Shown piece after piece: positions 32,023 through 42,644 of a DNA stretch of 64,000 nt; within the stretch, counting starts at the first letter, position 1; each line of letters begins with the position of its first letter. The stretch comes from Bacteroidales bacterium UBA3297. GTDB taxonomy: Bacteria > Bacteroidota > Bacteroidia > Bacteroidales > Paludibacteraceae. The translations under genes were made by a program, and so were the position numbers. Where the stretch lies: the NCBI GenBank assembly GCA_002362105.1, contig DETD01000014.1:1-64000 (forward strand). Direction: 5' to 3'. Below the pieces are notes generated by a model. That model did no database searches. It was not told the origin of the DNA and worked only from the letters and a program-made list of their open reading frames with translations.

Positions 32023-33291
32023 CTACTCGTCGAACAACTCGCGATGACGGAATGGCTTTTTCGAATACGTTTCGCCTTCAACCTTAAGTTCGTTCGGATC
32101 TTCCTTCTTGAAAGAAATACGCGAGAACGGATTCTTCACACGGTTGCCAAAATCGGCCATATAATAGCCCAAACCAACCTCAAAGTCTTCAACAGCATCG
32201 AGGTGAGACTTTAAAGAAGTGGTAGCATACAGGTGCTTGGTGAACCTATACTTGGTGACAAACTTCCAATACATAAAATCCTCACACCGGTTCGGCCAAG
32301 TGTAACCTAACTCGTCAACAGCCGGAACCTTGATAGGATTGTACGGATAAAAACCGATATGAATACCAGCAGAGAAACGCTCAATCGTCATATCGTTAGC
32401 CCAAAAGATACCACCCCTTATCTTATTTTTAAATTTGTCTTCCTTTATAAAGTTGTAACGTCGACTATATACACGCTGTTTGCCATCGTAAGCCGCATTA
32501 AAGAAGCCATCGAGGCCAAAACCCATACGGTACGCATTAGAGAACGGATAATACAAGCCGACATTTAACGAAACATTCGGATAGTATTTGATGCCGTCTT
32601 CCGCCCCCAGTTGGTTGACACCACCCTGCACGCCTCCTTCGAGACACATTACATGCCGGACAGGACGGGCCGGATGCTTCATAGGCAAAGGATATACATT
32701 CGGAGTGTATTTCAAACCCAAATTAGCATAAGGAATAAACATTACCATGGTATTGCGGTCGATGAAGCCATCGTGCAACCACGTGCAGTTACCACCAAAC
32801 GTAACCTGCCATTGCGACAACGGATTTCCATAGCGTGTAGCTAAGAAAATATCGCCAGTAAGACCAGCGGAATAAACACCCACATAAGGGAAATAGCTCT
32901 GATGGCGACCGTTATCCTTATAATCGATATACATACCACAACCGGTAGCCAAACGCAAATTGATGGCCACACGCGGAGTATGTACAAAAGGATACAAGAA
33001 GTATGGATACGTATAGGCGATATTTGAAATGGAATCGGTACCCATAAGTTTCATATATCCCACAGCAAAGCCAACAGTAGGGAATTTGTAGGTATAATGC
33101 CAATTCTTCTTACCGAACTGCGGCAATTCAAAAGCATACTCACCACCGACCATAAATTTGGAATCGGTAGAGTTAACCTCATTCCCGTAAAAGGCTTCGC
33201 CCTTATACCGGAAAACCATATTGTGCTGCGCACTGACAGGAAGCAGAGCGACGATAGTAGCTAAAACTGTAAATAAGAAAAATTTCCTCAT
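32023..33291 (-). CDS. Outer-membrane barrel protein, PagL/acyloxyacyl-hydrolase-like
   Basis: 422 residues with signal peptide (MRKFFLFTVLATIVALLPVSAQ). The first 220 residues resemble Bacteroidales lipid A 3-O-deacylase (PagL/acyloxyacyl hydrolase) proteins: FPTVGFAVGYMKLMGTDSIS, YPYFLYPFVHTPRV, INLRLATGCGMYIDYKD, then a WLHDGFIDRNTMVMFIPYAN segment at the place of the catalytic His-Ser motif (the HxSNG pattern itself is not intact). The C-terminal half adds further barrel strands. It follows the other barrel gene by 23 bases in the operon of the giant surface protein. Enzyme activity is uncertain. Confidence 0.6.
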   Translation of the reverse strand: MRKFFLFTVLATIVALLPVSAQHNMVFRYKGEAFYGNEVNSTDSKFMVGGEYAFELPQFGKKNWHYTYKFPTVGFAVGYMKLMGTDSISNIAYTYPYFLYPFVHTPRVAINLRLATGCGMYIDYKDNGRHQSYFPYVGVYSAGLTGDIFLATRYGNPLSQWQVTFGGNCTWLHDGFIDRNTMVMFIPYANLGLKYTPNVYPLPMKHPARPVRHVMCLEGGVQGGVNQLGAEDGIKYYPNVSLNVGLYYPFSNAYRMGFGLDGFFNAAYDGKQRVYSRRYNFIKEDKFKNKIRGGIFWANDMTIERFSAGIHIGFYPYNPIKVPAVDELGYTWPNRCEDFMYWKFVTKYRFTKHLYATTSLKSHLDAVEDFEVGLGYYMADFGNRVKNPFSRISFKKEDPNELKVEGETYSKKPFRHRELFDE

Positions 33292-33314
33292 AAGTATCTA
33301 AAATAAAACCACCA

Positions 33315-34385
33315 CTAATAAGGCTTAGTTTTGGGTTTCGGAGGTCCGTAAGAATTTATATTAAGCGAGACTTTTATACCCGCATTCATATACTTGATGA
33401 CCGGTACCACTTTATCTGACTCATAATTCTTCATGCCAGACAATAAACTGTTGGTAACCACAGAAACGGGAACCTCGTTAGTTGTGCCAACCATTGATTC
33501 CTGATCTCCGACATTATCCGTCAACTGACTCTTTCTGAAACTGATGGAAGAAATAGAATAATCGATGTATGCGCCCACGCCAACAGAATACTTTCTGTTT
33601 AGAGGGAACATATATTCCACATCGGCAGCTAACATACAGACGACAGGAGCCACAGCAAACTTGTTGTCGGAAGCGAACTGGCTGTAATAGCCACACCCCA
33701 TCACCCAAGAGTCGTCAATATAATCATCGTACTGGGGGAAATAGGCAGAAGTGGTGACACCTTTCATCGACTGATTGTAACCCACAACCAGCGGGAAGGC
33801 CATCTTAAAACCCGCGCCGACCATCAGTTTCTTCCAGTGGTAAACCAGTTGGAGAGGTATGTCAATCAAATAAGCGTCATAATCTTCCGATACAGATTCA
33901 AAATCGTACTTGTAACGTACTTCGTCGTATTCTTGGTCAATCTTCACAAATTTATCTTGGAAAGCACCCATTTTAGCAGACGAAGAAGAATAATTCAAAC
34001 CAAGTCCAGTACGGAAGCCCCAATTTGGAGAAACGAAGTGATTGTAATGAAAGCCAAAACCGAGTCCGAAATTTCGTTCGGCAGTAGCATCAGAGCGTTT
34101 GAAAGCGAAGCCCGCATACCCACCATTCAAGAAAAAAGAGAAACGGTGTTTCACATCGGGAATAGTATCTTCGTTCTGACCAAAAATCGTCAGTTCAGGG
34201 AAATACTGATAGTTCAACCACCAGGCGCGCTTACCCGTATAAGCCCTCGGATTCATTTTAAGCGCTCGGTTGGCAGACTGGGCAGACGCCACAGGAGCCG
34301 TCAAGCACAGACATGACAAGACAACCATAAAGAGTCCTACCATCCCGAGCTTAGAATGTAACCTATGACGATTGCTTAAAAGCAT
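33315..34385 (-). CDS. Outer-membrane beta-barrel protein
   Basis: 356 residues from the ATG at 34385; a TTG at 34415 would extend it into the giant gene. The signal peptide lies after a basic segment (MVGLFMVVLSCLCLTAPVASAQ). The mature protein is strand-rich with alternating aromatic and small residues (FSFFLNGGYAGFAFKR, FGLGFGFHYNHFVSPNWGFR, WVMGCGYYSQFASDNKFAVA), typical of the outer membrane beta-barrel/PorT-like group of Bacteroidota. It starts 19 bases after the giant T9SS protein gene. In SprB/SprF-like pairs a barrel encoded directly downstream helps export or anchor the large adhesin; a similar role here is inference. Confidence 0.7.
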   Translation of the reverse strand: MLLSNRHRLHSKLGMVGLFMVVLSCLCLTAPVASAQSANRALKMNPRAYTGKRAWWLNYQYFPELTIFGQNEDTIPDVKHRFSFFLNGGYAGFAFKRSDATAERNFGLGFGFHYNHFVSPNWGFRTGLGLNYSSSSAKMGAFQDKFVKIDQEYDEVRYKYDFESVSEDYDAYLIDIPLQLVYHWKKLMVGAGFKMAFPLVVGYNQSMKGVTTSAYFPQYDDYIDDSWVMGCGYYSQFASDNKFAVAPVVCMLAADVEYMFPLNRKYSVGVGAYIDYSISSISFRKSQLTDNVGDQESMVGTTNEVPVSVVTNSLLSGMKNYESDKVVPVIKYMNAGIKVSLNINSYGPPKPKTKPY

Positions 34386-34404
34386 GTAGACGTAATTTGA
34401 ATAT

Positions 34405-37400
34405 TTATTTAACAATCAACTTCTTTCCAAGGACAGTACCCTCAGCAACTGCCAGTTTCAAATAATAGTTCCCGGCATTTTTAAATACGTACGGAATTTC
34501 AACATCGGAACCCGATTTCGCATTGAACTGTCCACGATAAACCTTAACACCAAGCATATTGTAGATCTCTATAGTGGCGTCTTCCACTTTAAAGTTACAC
34601 TTAATTGAAACCTTGCCGCCAACAGCAACAGGGTCTGGATACAAGTCGTAAGAGAAAGATACTGTTTTTGACGGATCTATACAAATACTTTCAGACTCCA
34701 TTTCCTGTTTGCCGAACAACACATGCACCTTATAACAGCCCTCTAAGGCCTGGTCTTCGGTGTAGTACGACTGGTTAGCTCCAAGCAACAAGTTATCTTC
34801 GCCATCTTCCACCTTGTACCACTGGTAGCCGGTAATATGGCTAGAATTCACATCTTTTGTCAGTAAATCCTTATTCAGGGCCAGAATCCAGTTGTATTTA
34901 TTAATGATAACCGGATAAGGGTAGCATGGGTTAACATTCAACTGAACCTTAGCAATAGAGTCACAACCATTTTCGTCGGCACCCAAACGGCGGAAGAAAG
35001 ACTGGTTTTTAGTGTATACCGTGTCGCGACCCGCTACAACGTCGTAGAGATTTGCGTTCAGATAACTGCTAAATTCAACCACCTTAAGTTTTGGATAGGT
35101 GAGGAACATACAACTGTCGAGCACTTGCTGAACAACAGCAGGTTCAAAGACATCGATATTAATCGTAGTAACAATACTATCGCACTTGCAGCCACTCTTA
35201 TAACGAACTGTATCATAAACGACATCGGCACTCTTATACGTTTTTGAATTGAACGTCAAGTAACCACATCCCGAAATAGTAGTGTCTCTATAGATAACCG
35301 GATGCACAATAATCTTCACCGTATCAATGCTGTCACAACCGTTAACACTGGTAAAGCGTTCGATAAGTTGGGCATCTTTCTTATAAACCTTACCCTTATA
35401 CTTCACTTCGCCACAGCCTTCTTGAGTAACCGATTTATAAACAGACTTACTCAAAACAATCTTCACATGGTAGTAAGGATTGATGTTAACCGAATTAGGA
35501 GCATCGAAAGACGCATCGGCATAATACCACTGCTTAGGCTGTTCGTCGAACGTACCACGAATAGAGTCGTCGGCCACACTCATCGCAATCGCATAAACCG
35601 AGTCGCAAGCCGTAATAACGGTATCTCGCCAATCGGCAGGACGGATGCTCACCTCAGTAACAATCAAACTGTCGCAAGTATAGGTTGTGCCATCGGCAAG
35701 TTTAACCGTAACCGCATCAGGTATACGCTCCTCAATAACCGTATCGGAAGTAATTCGCGTAATAGAGTTATCGAGCGGACTAACATAACGATAGAAATCT
35801 GTCTTCTTTACAATTACATTAGCAGGCTCAACCTTATGAACAATAGCATTGACAGGGACTACACTATCACAACCCGTGCTGTTAACATAACGGCAACGGA
35901 ACATAGTAGTAGTTGAGAAGGTGGTATCTTCTGCCACCATATTGGTAGCCGGACCGGAGCGGTGGAAAGTCACTTCATCGCAGCCACCGACATAAACCGG
36001 CTTAATTGTGCTGACAGGAGTTGTAGTACCCACCTTGATACGCCATGTCTTAATCACACTATCGCACCTTGCAGTATCGGAAGAAGGGATATGGTAACGT
36101 ACCGTATCGGTGTAAACAGTGTCGCTATAGAACTTCATCTGCTCGTGGTGCAAATTGTAGAAAGTAGCCATATCGCACCAGTGCATTGTAGTATCGATAA
36201 TCTTACAAGGGTACATCTTAATCATAGCGAAATAAGAAGTATCGCATCCTCCGGTAACAGAAGGGAGCACAACCTCGATAGAATCGTGGGAGGCGACACC
36301 TTTCTTGAAGTCAGGCTCTTCGTAAGTTTTGCCATCGAACACGAAAGGCGCATAGGTGTGGTCGACATAGAAATAGCGACGACCCAAAGTGTGCTGACCA
36401 TCGTATTCCACATGGAAGGCAATCACACTGTCGCAACCAGTAACCGTATGCATGGTATCGTGCGCCAACCAATAATAGTGGGTGACATAACGGCCGGTTT
36501 CGGTGCGTTCGCGAACAGTATCAAGAGCAACGACACTCGGATTCCTCTTCTTAACAATTTCCAAGAAGCCCTTTTGGTTGGCAGACTCAGAACTTACAGG
36601 AATAAACGAGATCGTCGTATCAGCATTCCAAGCATTCGACTTACGCACATAAGTCAGTTCCTCAGAGAAACGGCATCCGAACAACGTAGTATCAAGTTTA
36701 GTGTCTGCCGTTGGATAGAAAGGAACGCCAACAGAGAAGCTATCTATACGGATGATAGAGTCACAATCGCAAACCCGACTCTTCAACGTATCGTATACAG
36801 TGATAGACTCTGAGATATCGAACTTAGACCCATCGAAACGGGTATATTCCCGGAACCCGCAGACAGGTTCTACCTTAGGCTGTATCACCTTTGTGGCATG
36901 CGAGCAAACGGTAAGGTTGAAAACAGTATCACACAAATCAGGATTAACGTTCTTCCACACATCAGTAATAAACGTTGAATCGATAATAGAAGGGTTATCG
37001 CCCAACTTAACTGTCACTGAACCACCCTGACGCTTCTTGTAAACGAAATCTCCACACACATGGAGAACTGAGTCTACAACGACCGGTTCAATAATAGAAA
37101 CCTTTACCGGAATAACACTGTCGCAACCGAACTTAGTAACCAAGGTATCGTTAAACGCCGTATCGGCATTACATACAATTTCGTTACCATTTTCAGAAAC
37201 ATAGGTATAAGACTGGCAAGCGACCACCTCAACAGGCACGCTCACAGTAGCAGGATAAGCCTTGTGGATAGTTATATCGGACGACCTGATAATGCTGTCG
37301 CAGCCCAAGATGTTTCTAAGCGTATCGACGATTACGGTATCGTTAACAACCTCAATACCCGCAATAGACTTATTGAGATAGGTATAGGTATAAGTACCAC

Positions 37401-40400
37401 AAGATTCTATCTTCTTGCTCACATACTTAGGCGAGAATATCTGTACCTTAACATTCCAAATGCTGTCGCAACCGCAAACAGGGACAACCCCGACAACAGT
37501 ATCGGCGAAAGAAGTGTCGGAGCGGATAATCAGAGTACGGTTATCACGGGTTCTATAAACTAGAGAGTCGCAAGCCCGCAGTTCTTCCTTGGTAAAGACA
37601 GAAGAATTGATTCTAATCTTGAATGGAGTTTCTGTTCCACACGTATTCTCGTCCTCTGCAAACTGAATGACCTCAACATAGTCGGACTTTTTCTTAACAG
37701 AACGACTTGTAGAATCCTTTTTATAGGTGAGTAAGTCGCAGAAACCGACATTGGCAAACTCGTCACCCTTAATAGAGCTCAACACAAGCGGCAACTCGCA
37801 AGTCATACACTTTTCAGCCGTATGGCTACCAATATATATGGTATCGTTAACGGATGAAATACCTTTCAGACGAACCTTGATTTTTGCTATAGTTACAGGG
37901 CAACCGTCATGAACAATTTGAGGATATAAAGATTTCGGATCATCAAGGGCAGAAATCTTAAGTGAATCGTAGAAAATAGTATCATTCAGATAACGTTTTC
38001 CTTTGAGCACAAGTTCCTCACCATTAGACAAAGTAATAGTCTCGGAAGAACAACTCTGGCCCACATACGAGGTAGTATCGGTTTTGTAAACCGACTTGAA
38101 AATGCGGACATTAACAATATTAATCCGGTCAAATTCCTTTCCTGTGGTAAAGTTAGTATCACGGTAAACCACATTCTGGAAATCAGCATTTATATAATAC
38201 TCGTTCGGATCGCGTTGTTCAAGCGGGAAGCCAAGGGTTATGATTTCGCCATTTAGCTTCTGGTAGTCATAGGTATTACATTGCTCTTTGGCAATCACCG
38301 TCTCGAAGACAGCAGTAGGAATAGTTACAATAACCCGACGTATAACAGAGTCGCAATCGCAAACTTTGCTTCTAATGTGGTCGACAAAAATCAAAGAATC
38401 GATAATAGGTTCACTAGAACGTTTAATCGTATAGTTCTTCCCATCAGACCCCTTATAAGTATAAGACTCCTTATAACAAGACAATTTGACGATAGAGTCA
38501 ACCTCCAGAGCCTTTGGATATACCGAAATACTTACATAGTCGCAATTCTCATTAGTGAAGAAAGTGTCCTTCTTAAACACTTCTCCATTATATTTATATG
38601 ACCCACAACCAGTAAACTTAAGCACCTCACCCGCAGTACCAACAGAAACCTTCACTTTTTTGAGATGCACAACACCACAATCGGCATTAGGGTCCGTATT
38701 GTCGGTAATCTCAGATACGTTCAACTCCGTGTTTTTAGTATAGGTAACACCAGCATACACGTTGCAAACCTCAACATCAGGTTCAACCACAGTATCCCAT
38801 GCACACGCAATCGTAATAGGGACCCTGCGCGTAAAATTACCAGAAGAAGCAATAAGTGTATCGTTACCGGCACGAACACGTATAACCTTAGTGCCGTCGA
38901 CCTTAAGCAGACCTTGGGTAGACTTCCATGTTACACCAGAAGCGACAGAGAAATCGTGCTTGACCTTATCAGCAGAATCAATCTTGTTCAAGAACACAGG
39001 AGCAGCAGCCACCTTGGCAGCCACACCACTCAAAATCTGCGGATAAAGCGTATTAGGAGAAGAAGTCCATCCCGGCAATTTTTCGTTTGTCAACTTACGA
39101 GTAGAGTCGGATTTTGCCGTAGCATTACCGGAAGCTGCCAAACTGTGCTGATTATCGTAGATGCCCCCATGAATAACAGGAGCCGCAGTATTTTTATAGA
39201 TAAGGGCATCTGATTTTTCCGAACCCTTTACAGCGCCAACGTTAATATTATTCGAGAACACAGGACTGACAGCGGCAGAACCACCCGTCATGACGACAAT
39301 ACCAGCAGCAGTAGGAGCCTCAACCACTCCACCATTGAAACAGTCAGAAACATCGAGATCAGACTGACTGCAAGTAGTAATACCACCGGCAAACTTACCA
39401 CTATAGACGGTACCAATGTTCACACAATTGGCGATAGAGCCAGTAGCAGCACCGGCAATACCACCCGCGAACTGGCCTTTTGCATATACACTGGCATTGT
39501 TTACACAACCCGTAACCTTACCAGAGTTAAGGCCAACAATACCGCCCACAAAAGTTTTATCTCCATTTCCAGTACAGGTCACAGAACCCGTAACACTAAT
39601 GCGTTCAACAACCCCACCGTTCACACAGAACAAACCGACAGGAGAAGTGTTAGAGACCGTAATTTTCACAGGGATATTGAAACAGCTACCCGCCTTACTG
39701 CGGAAAACGCCCTTAAAGTAATTGTTCTGGTTCCCGATAACAGACGTCATAGGTCCATCGGTAATATCGTTCTGCACCTCAAAGATCCGGCCTTCACCAC
39801 CATTGTTAACGGCATCATTAACATAGCCACGCAATTCTTCCAAATCCTTGTTCTTGGTAATCAAGAAAGGAGAGAAGACATTACCATATCCGCCAGAGAA
39901 CCTGGTAGCTTTAGCCACCACAACAGGAACAGAACGAACGACACCGCCCTCAGCGAAAGTCAGCATTACATTACCCTGAGCGACAGGCAGGAACGCGCCT
40001 ACATTATATTTCAAAACCGAAGTGTTCGAGCAATTCCAGCTAGAAGAAACGGCTACCGAATCGACATCGTTATTTGCCTTATTTGCACCAATAAAGTATA
40101 TAGGCTGTTTCGCCACATTACCTATAGCAGACGCAGCAACAGCCGAAGGAACCGGATAGAGGCCCTTTTCGGAAGACCAGCCGGGAAGTAGTCCGAACTC
40201 TTGTCCAGCAGACATCGTGAACATAGTTGCGCCCGTTTGTCCCGCAACCGCCAAAGCGCCATCGAAGAGGCAATTAGAGAGCGAGCCACCATTAGAAATA
40301 GCAGCACCCTCAACATATCCAGCACTCATGCAGTTCTTTACAGCACCAGTAGCACGACCAGCAATACCGCCAGTAGTAGCAGAACTAGAGCAGTCGACAA

Positions 40401-42357
40401 AGCCCATGTTAGCACAATCGGTAAGAGAGGCAGCCTTTCCGGCAATACCACCAACGTAAGAAGTTCCCTTTATGTTAGCCACGTTAACACATCCGGTAAC
40501 AGCGCCAGTTGAAGAACCGACAATACCACCCACATTTGAAGCACCAGTAACAACAGCGCCATTCGCACAATCGGAGATGGAAACTGTTCCAGTAGCCGAG
40601 CCTACAATAGCGCCCACATTATCGCCACCCGATACACTACCGACCGTGTAGACATTCTTAATTTTCGCACTGCCAGCGGCACAACCAATAACGCCCACAT
40701 TACCGCTCGTTCCGGCAATAGCCATGTTAATCGTATGCGCCCCACCGTCGAACACGCCCATGAAAGGTTTGGCAGGGGTACCGATAACCGTAGTAACCTC
40801 ACCAATAATGTCATTATCGACAATAAAGGTCTTGTCGGCACTCCACCCTGCCTCGTGGTCAGCCACCATTTTAGCGGCAGAAACCATATCAACAACCGAC
40901 TTAATGTGGAACACCGTCTGTTCTGCGCCACAAGTAGGCATCTTTGTTTTCAAAATATCGGCGTCGGTTTCTGTTATAACCCCAACAGTGACCATAAAAT
41001 CAAGCAAAGCATCACTTTGTGCGAAAGGTACAGGATAGTCGTTAAAACACCCCTTTCGGTGAGTCCAAATTATATCGTCAAGGTTAGACAAACCTTGGTC
41101 ATCATTCATTCTTATCGCCAAACAGCCAGAACGCACCGAGTCCTTAGAAATTAGTGTGGCATGGTCACCATAAATTTCACCAACCTCGCTCACCAAGTAG
41201 TTGCCCTCTTCCATATACTTGTAATACTCTCGCGCATTATAGCATGTGGCAGGCAGCTCAAGTTCGTCACCTGACTTGTTATGTCCATAAAAGGCATTCA
41301 TTCCTGCCATCTTATTCGTACCGCGTTCATCAGAAAAGAATAAGCGTCCTGTTGCATATATATTATTGAAAGACACCTGTTTATCATTAACAACACCAAA
41401 TGCGCCACCTGTATTTTGAGGATTATAAGCGTATGATACAAATACACTTATAGAATCGGATGTTCCACAATTTGAGACATCGGCATGACCCAAATAGCCA
41501 ACAAGGCCACCATTATTGCCCAAGTCGTCACCCTTTCCCATGTTTATATACCCAGTGGTATAGCAATTCTCAATAACCGTATTCTTTCCTGTATTATAGG
41601 AAATCATACCAACAAGACCACCTGCACGGTTTTCCGCATCAAGCAGATTGGCATTAACATAGCAATTCGAAATAAAACTTTGAGCAGCAATGTTACCCAC
41701 AAGACCGCCAATCACAGAACCAGCACCTGGGGGATTGTCAAATTCAACATTATTTACAATACAATTTCTGACCGTGCCACTATTCAAATAACCAACAATA
41801 CCACCGGCTGGATAAGCACCTCCATAAATATAGGAGTTTAAGAGCGCACAGTTCTCTATTGTACCCCCGGACATATTACCACAAACACCGCCATTGTTAC
41901 GGGCACTAACAAAACATGACCAATCTTTGTTCGCCACATAATTCTTAACTATCAAGTTCCTAATTACGCAAGTGGTATTTCTCGCAAAAGCTACCACTCC
42001 CGTTTCATAGCCCGAGCGATTAGATGTGAATGCAAAATCTGTGATATTGGAAAGTGTGTGATTCTTACCATCGAGAGTACCTATGAACGCATTCTGCTGG
42101 TTATAATTGTAATTAGCACCAAGAACAGACAAACCGCCAAAAGGAACGAATTTCACTCCAGTAAAATCCAAATCTGCAGTTATCACATAGTCGTCCTTTA
42201 ACGCAGTCTTATTACCTTGAGCCATCTTCTTTGCGATAGCCAACCACTCATCGGTTGTAGAAATTTCAGTAACTGCATACAAATTCGTAGGGTTCAAGGT
42301 TAGACACACGAGCAAACCGGTGAGCCAATATTTGAGTTTAGAAATAGAATACCGCAT
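34405..42357 (-). CDS. Giant T9SS surface protein with GLUG and Cys-Asp-Ser repeats
   Basis: 2650 residues. The signal peptide (to about residue 28) is followed by a GLUG-repeat region to about residue 1120: turns such as GGIVGYLNSGTVRNCIVNN and VGGIVGSSTGAVTGCVNVAN, in two blocks split by a short Ig-like segment near 770. The region from about 1200 to 2480 has some 14 repeats of 70-100 residues. Each has a Cys/Tyr start (ACxSYTYVSENG) and ends in a GCDSVI motif. The C-terminus is an Ig-like segment plus a type IX sorting domain (YPDPVAVGGKVSI, ending YYLKLAVAEGTVLGKKLIVK). Repeats with paired cysteines suggest a disulfide-stiffened stalk adhesin. It heads an operon with two barrel proteins. 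Confidence 0.88.
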   Translation of the reverse strand: MRYSISKLKYWLTGLLVCLTLNPTNLYAVTEISTTDEWLAIAKKMAQGNKTALKDDYVITADLDFTGVKFVPFGGLSVLGANYNYNQQNAFIGTLDGKNHTLSNITDFAFTSNRSGYETGVVAFARNTTCVIRNLIVKNYVANKDWSCFVSARNNGGVCGNMSGGTIENCALLNSYIYGGAYPAGGIVGYLNSGTVRNCIVNNVEFDNPPGAGSVIGGLVGNIAAQSFISNCYVNANLLDAENRAGGLVGMISYNTGKNTVIENCYTTGYINMGKGDDLGNNGGLVGYLGHADVSNCGTSDSISVFVSYAYNPQNTGGAFGVVNDKQVSFNNIYATGRLFFSDERGTNKMAGMNAFYGHNKSGDELELPATCYNAREYYKYMEEGNYLVSEVGEIYGDHATLISKDSVRSGCLAIRMNDDQGLSNLDDIIWTHRKGCFNDYPVPFAQSDALLDFMVTVGVITETDADILKTKMPTCGAEQTVFHIKSVVDMVSAAKMVADHEAGWSADKTFIVDNDIIGEVTTVIGTPAKPFMGVFDGGAHTINMAIAGTSGNVGVIGCAAGSAKIKNVYTVGSVSGGDNVGAIVGSATGTVSISDCANGAVVTGASNVGGIVGSSTGAVTGCVNVANIKGTSYVGGIAGKAASLTDCANMGFVDCSSSATTGGIAGRATGAVKNCMSAGYVEGAAISNGGSLSNCLFDGALAVAGQTGATMFTMSAGQEFGLLPGWSSEKGLYPVPSAVAASAIGNVAKQPIYFIGANKANNDVDSVAVSSSWNCSNTSVLKYNVGAFLPVAQGNVMLTFAEGGVVRSVPVVVAKATRFSGGYGNVFSPFLITKNKDLEELRGYVNDAVNNGGEGRIFEVQNDITDGPMTSVIGNQNNYFKGVFRSKAGSCFNIPVKITVSNTSPVGLFCVNGGVVERISVTGSVTCTGNGDKTFVGGIVGLNSGKVTGCVNNASVYAKGQFAGGIAGAATGSIANCVNIGTVYSGKFAGGITTCSQSDLDVSDCFNGGVVEAPTAAGIVVMTGGSAAVSPVFSNNINVGAVKGSEKSDALIYKNTAAPVIHGGIYDNQHSLAASGNATAKSDSTRKLTNEKLPGWTSSPNTLYPQILSGVAAKVAAAPVFLNKIDSADKVKHDFSVASGVTWKSTQGLLKVDGTKVIRVRAGNDTLIASSGNFTRRVPITIACAWDTVVEPDVEVCNVYAGVTYTKNTELNVSEITDNTDPNADCGVVHLKKVKVSVGTAGEVLKFTGCGSYKYNGEVFKKDTFFTNENCDYVSISVYPKALEVDSIVKLSCYKESYTYKGSDGKNYTIKRSSEPIIDSLIFVDHIRSKVCDCDSVIRRVIVTIPTAVFETVIAKEQCNTYDYQKLNGEIITLGFPLEQRDPNEYYINADFQNVVYRDTNFTTGKEFDRINIVNVRIFKSVYKTDTTSYVGQSCSSETITLSNGEELVLKGKRYLNDTIFYDSLKISALDDPKSLYPQIVHDGCPVTIAKIKVRLKGISSVNDTIYIGSHTAEKCMTCELPLVLSSIKGDEFANVGFCDLLTYKKDSTSRSVKKKSDYVEVIQFAEDENTCGTETPFKIRINSSVFTKEELRACDSLVYRTRDNRTLIIRSDTSFADTVVGVVPVCGCDSIWNVKVQIFSPKYVSKKIESCGTYTYTYLNKSIAGIEVVNDTVIVDTLRNILGCDSIIRSSDITIHKAYPATVSVPVEVVACQSYTYVSENGNEIVCNADTAFNDTLVTKFGCDSVIPVKVSIIEPVVVDSVLHVCGDFVYKKRQGGSVTVKLGDNPSIIDSTFITDVWKNVNPDLCDTVFNLTVCSHATKVIQPKVEPVCGFREYTRFDGSKFDISESITVYDTLKSRVCDCDSIIRIDSFSVGVPFYPTADTKLDTTLFGCRFSEELTYVRKSNAWNADTTISFIPVSSESANQKGFLEIVKKRNPSVVALDTVRERTETGRYVTHYYWLAHDTMHTVTGCDSVIAFHVEYDGQHTLGRRYFYVDHTYAPFVFDGKTYEEPDFKKGVASHDSIEVVLPSVTGGCDTSYFAMIKMYPCKIIDTTMHWCDMATFYNLHHEQMKFYSDTVYTDTVRYHIPSSDTARCDSVIKTWRIKVGTTTPVSTIKPVYVGGCDEVTFHRSGPATNMVAEDTTFSTTTMFRCRYVNSTGCDSVVPVNAIVHKVEPANVIVKKTDFYRYVSPLDNSITRITSDTVIEERIPDAVTVKLADGTTYTCDSLIVTEVSIRPADWRDTVITACDSVYAIAMSVADDSIRGTFDEQPKQWYYADASFDAPNSVNINPYYHVKIVLSKSVYKSVTQEGCGEVKYKGKVYKKDAQLIERFTSVNGCDSIDTVKIIVHPVIYRDTTISGCGYLTFNSKTYKSADVVYDTVRYKSGCKCDSIVTTINIDVFEPAVVQQVLDSCMFLTYPKLKVVEFSSYLNANLYDVVAGRDTVYTKNQSFFRRLGADENGCDSIAKVQLNVNPCYPYPVIINKYNWILALNKDLLTKDVNSSHITGYQWYKVEDGEDNLLLGANQSYYTEDQALEGCYKVHVLFGKQEMESESICIDPSKTVSFSYDLYPDPVAVGGKVSIKCNFKVEDATIEIYNMLGVKVYRGQFNAKSGSDVEIPYVFKNAGNYYLKLAVAEGTVLGKKLIVK

Positions 42358-42644
42358 AAGTATCTTATATTTTGTAGTTCCTGCACGTCCAAAAAACTAT
42401 GAATAGTCCATTTGGACAACAAGTTTAGATTGAACAAATAAAATAACATAGAGCCAAAGTTGGGGAAAACATGTTTGTAACTATTAAGCCAGAAACCATT
42501 CTCCCGAAAGGGTTTGCCTCCAATTTGACCAATAAATTTAATAATAAAATGGGAAACCAAGCGGTTTTTTCGGTAAAAAGTGAATCTCTCACTCACATTT
42601 GATGCAAACAAATACAAACAGATTGTATAATAATTCAACGAAAG

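Noticed and set aside
33315..34385. Calling the barrel a PorP/SprF family protein
   Set aside because: Position fits but the diagnostic PorP/SprF N-terminus and repeats are not visible, so I kept the general barrel call.
38700..42350. Short regular repeats suggesting a CRISPR array or satellite DNA
   Set aside because: They are GLUG protein repeats; spacing is irregular in DNA and the reading frame is continuous.
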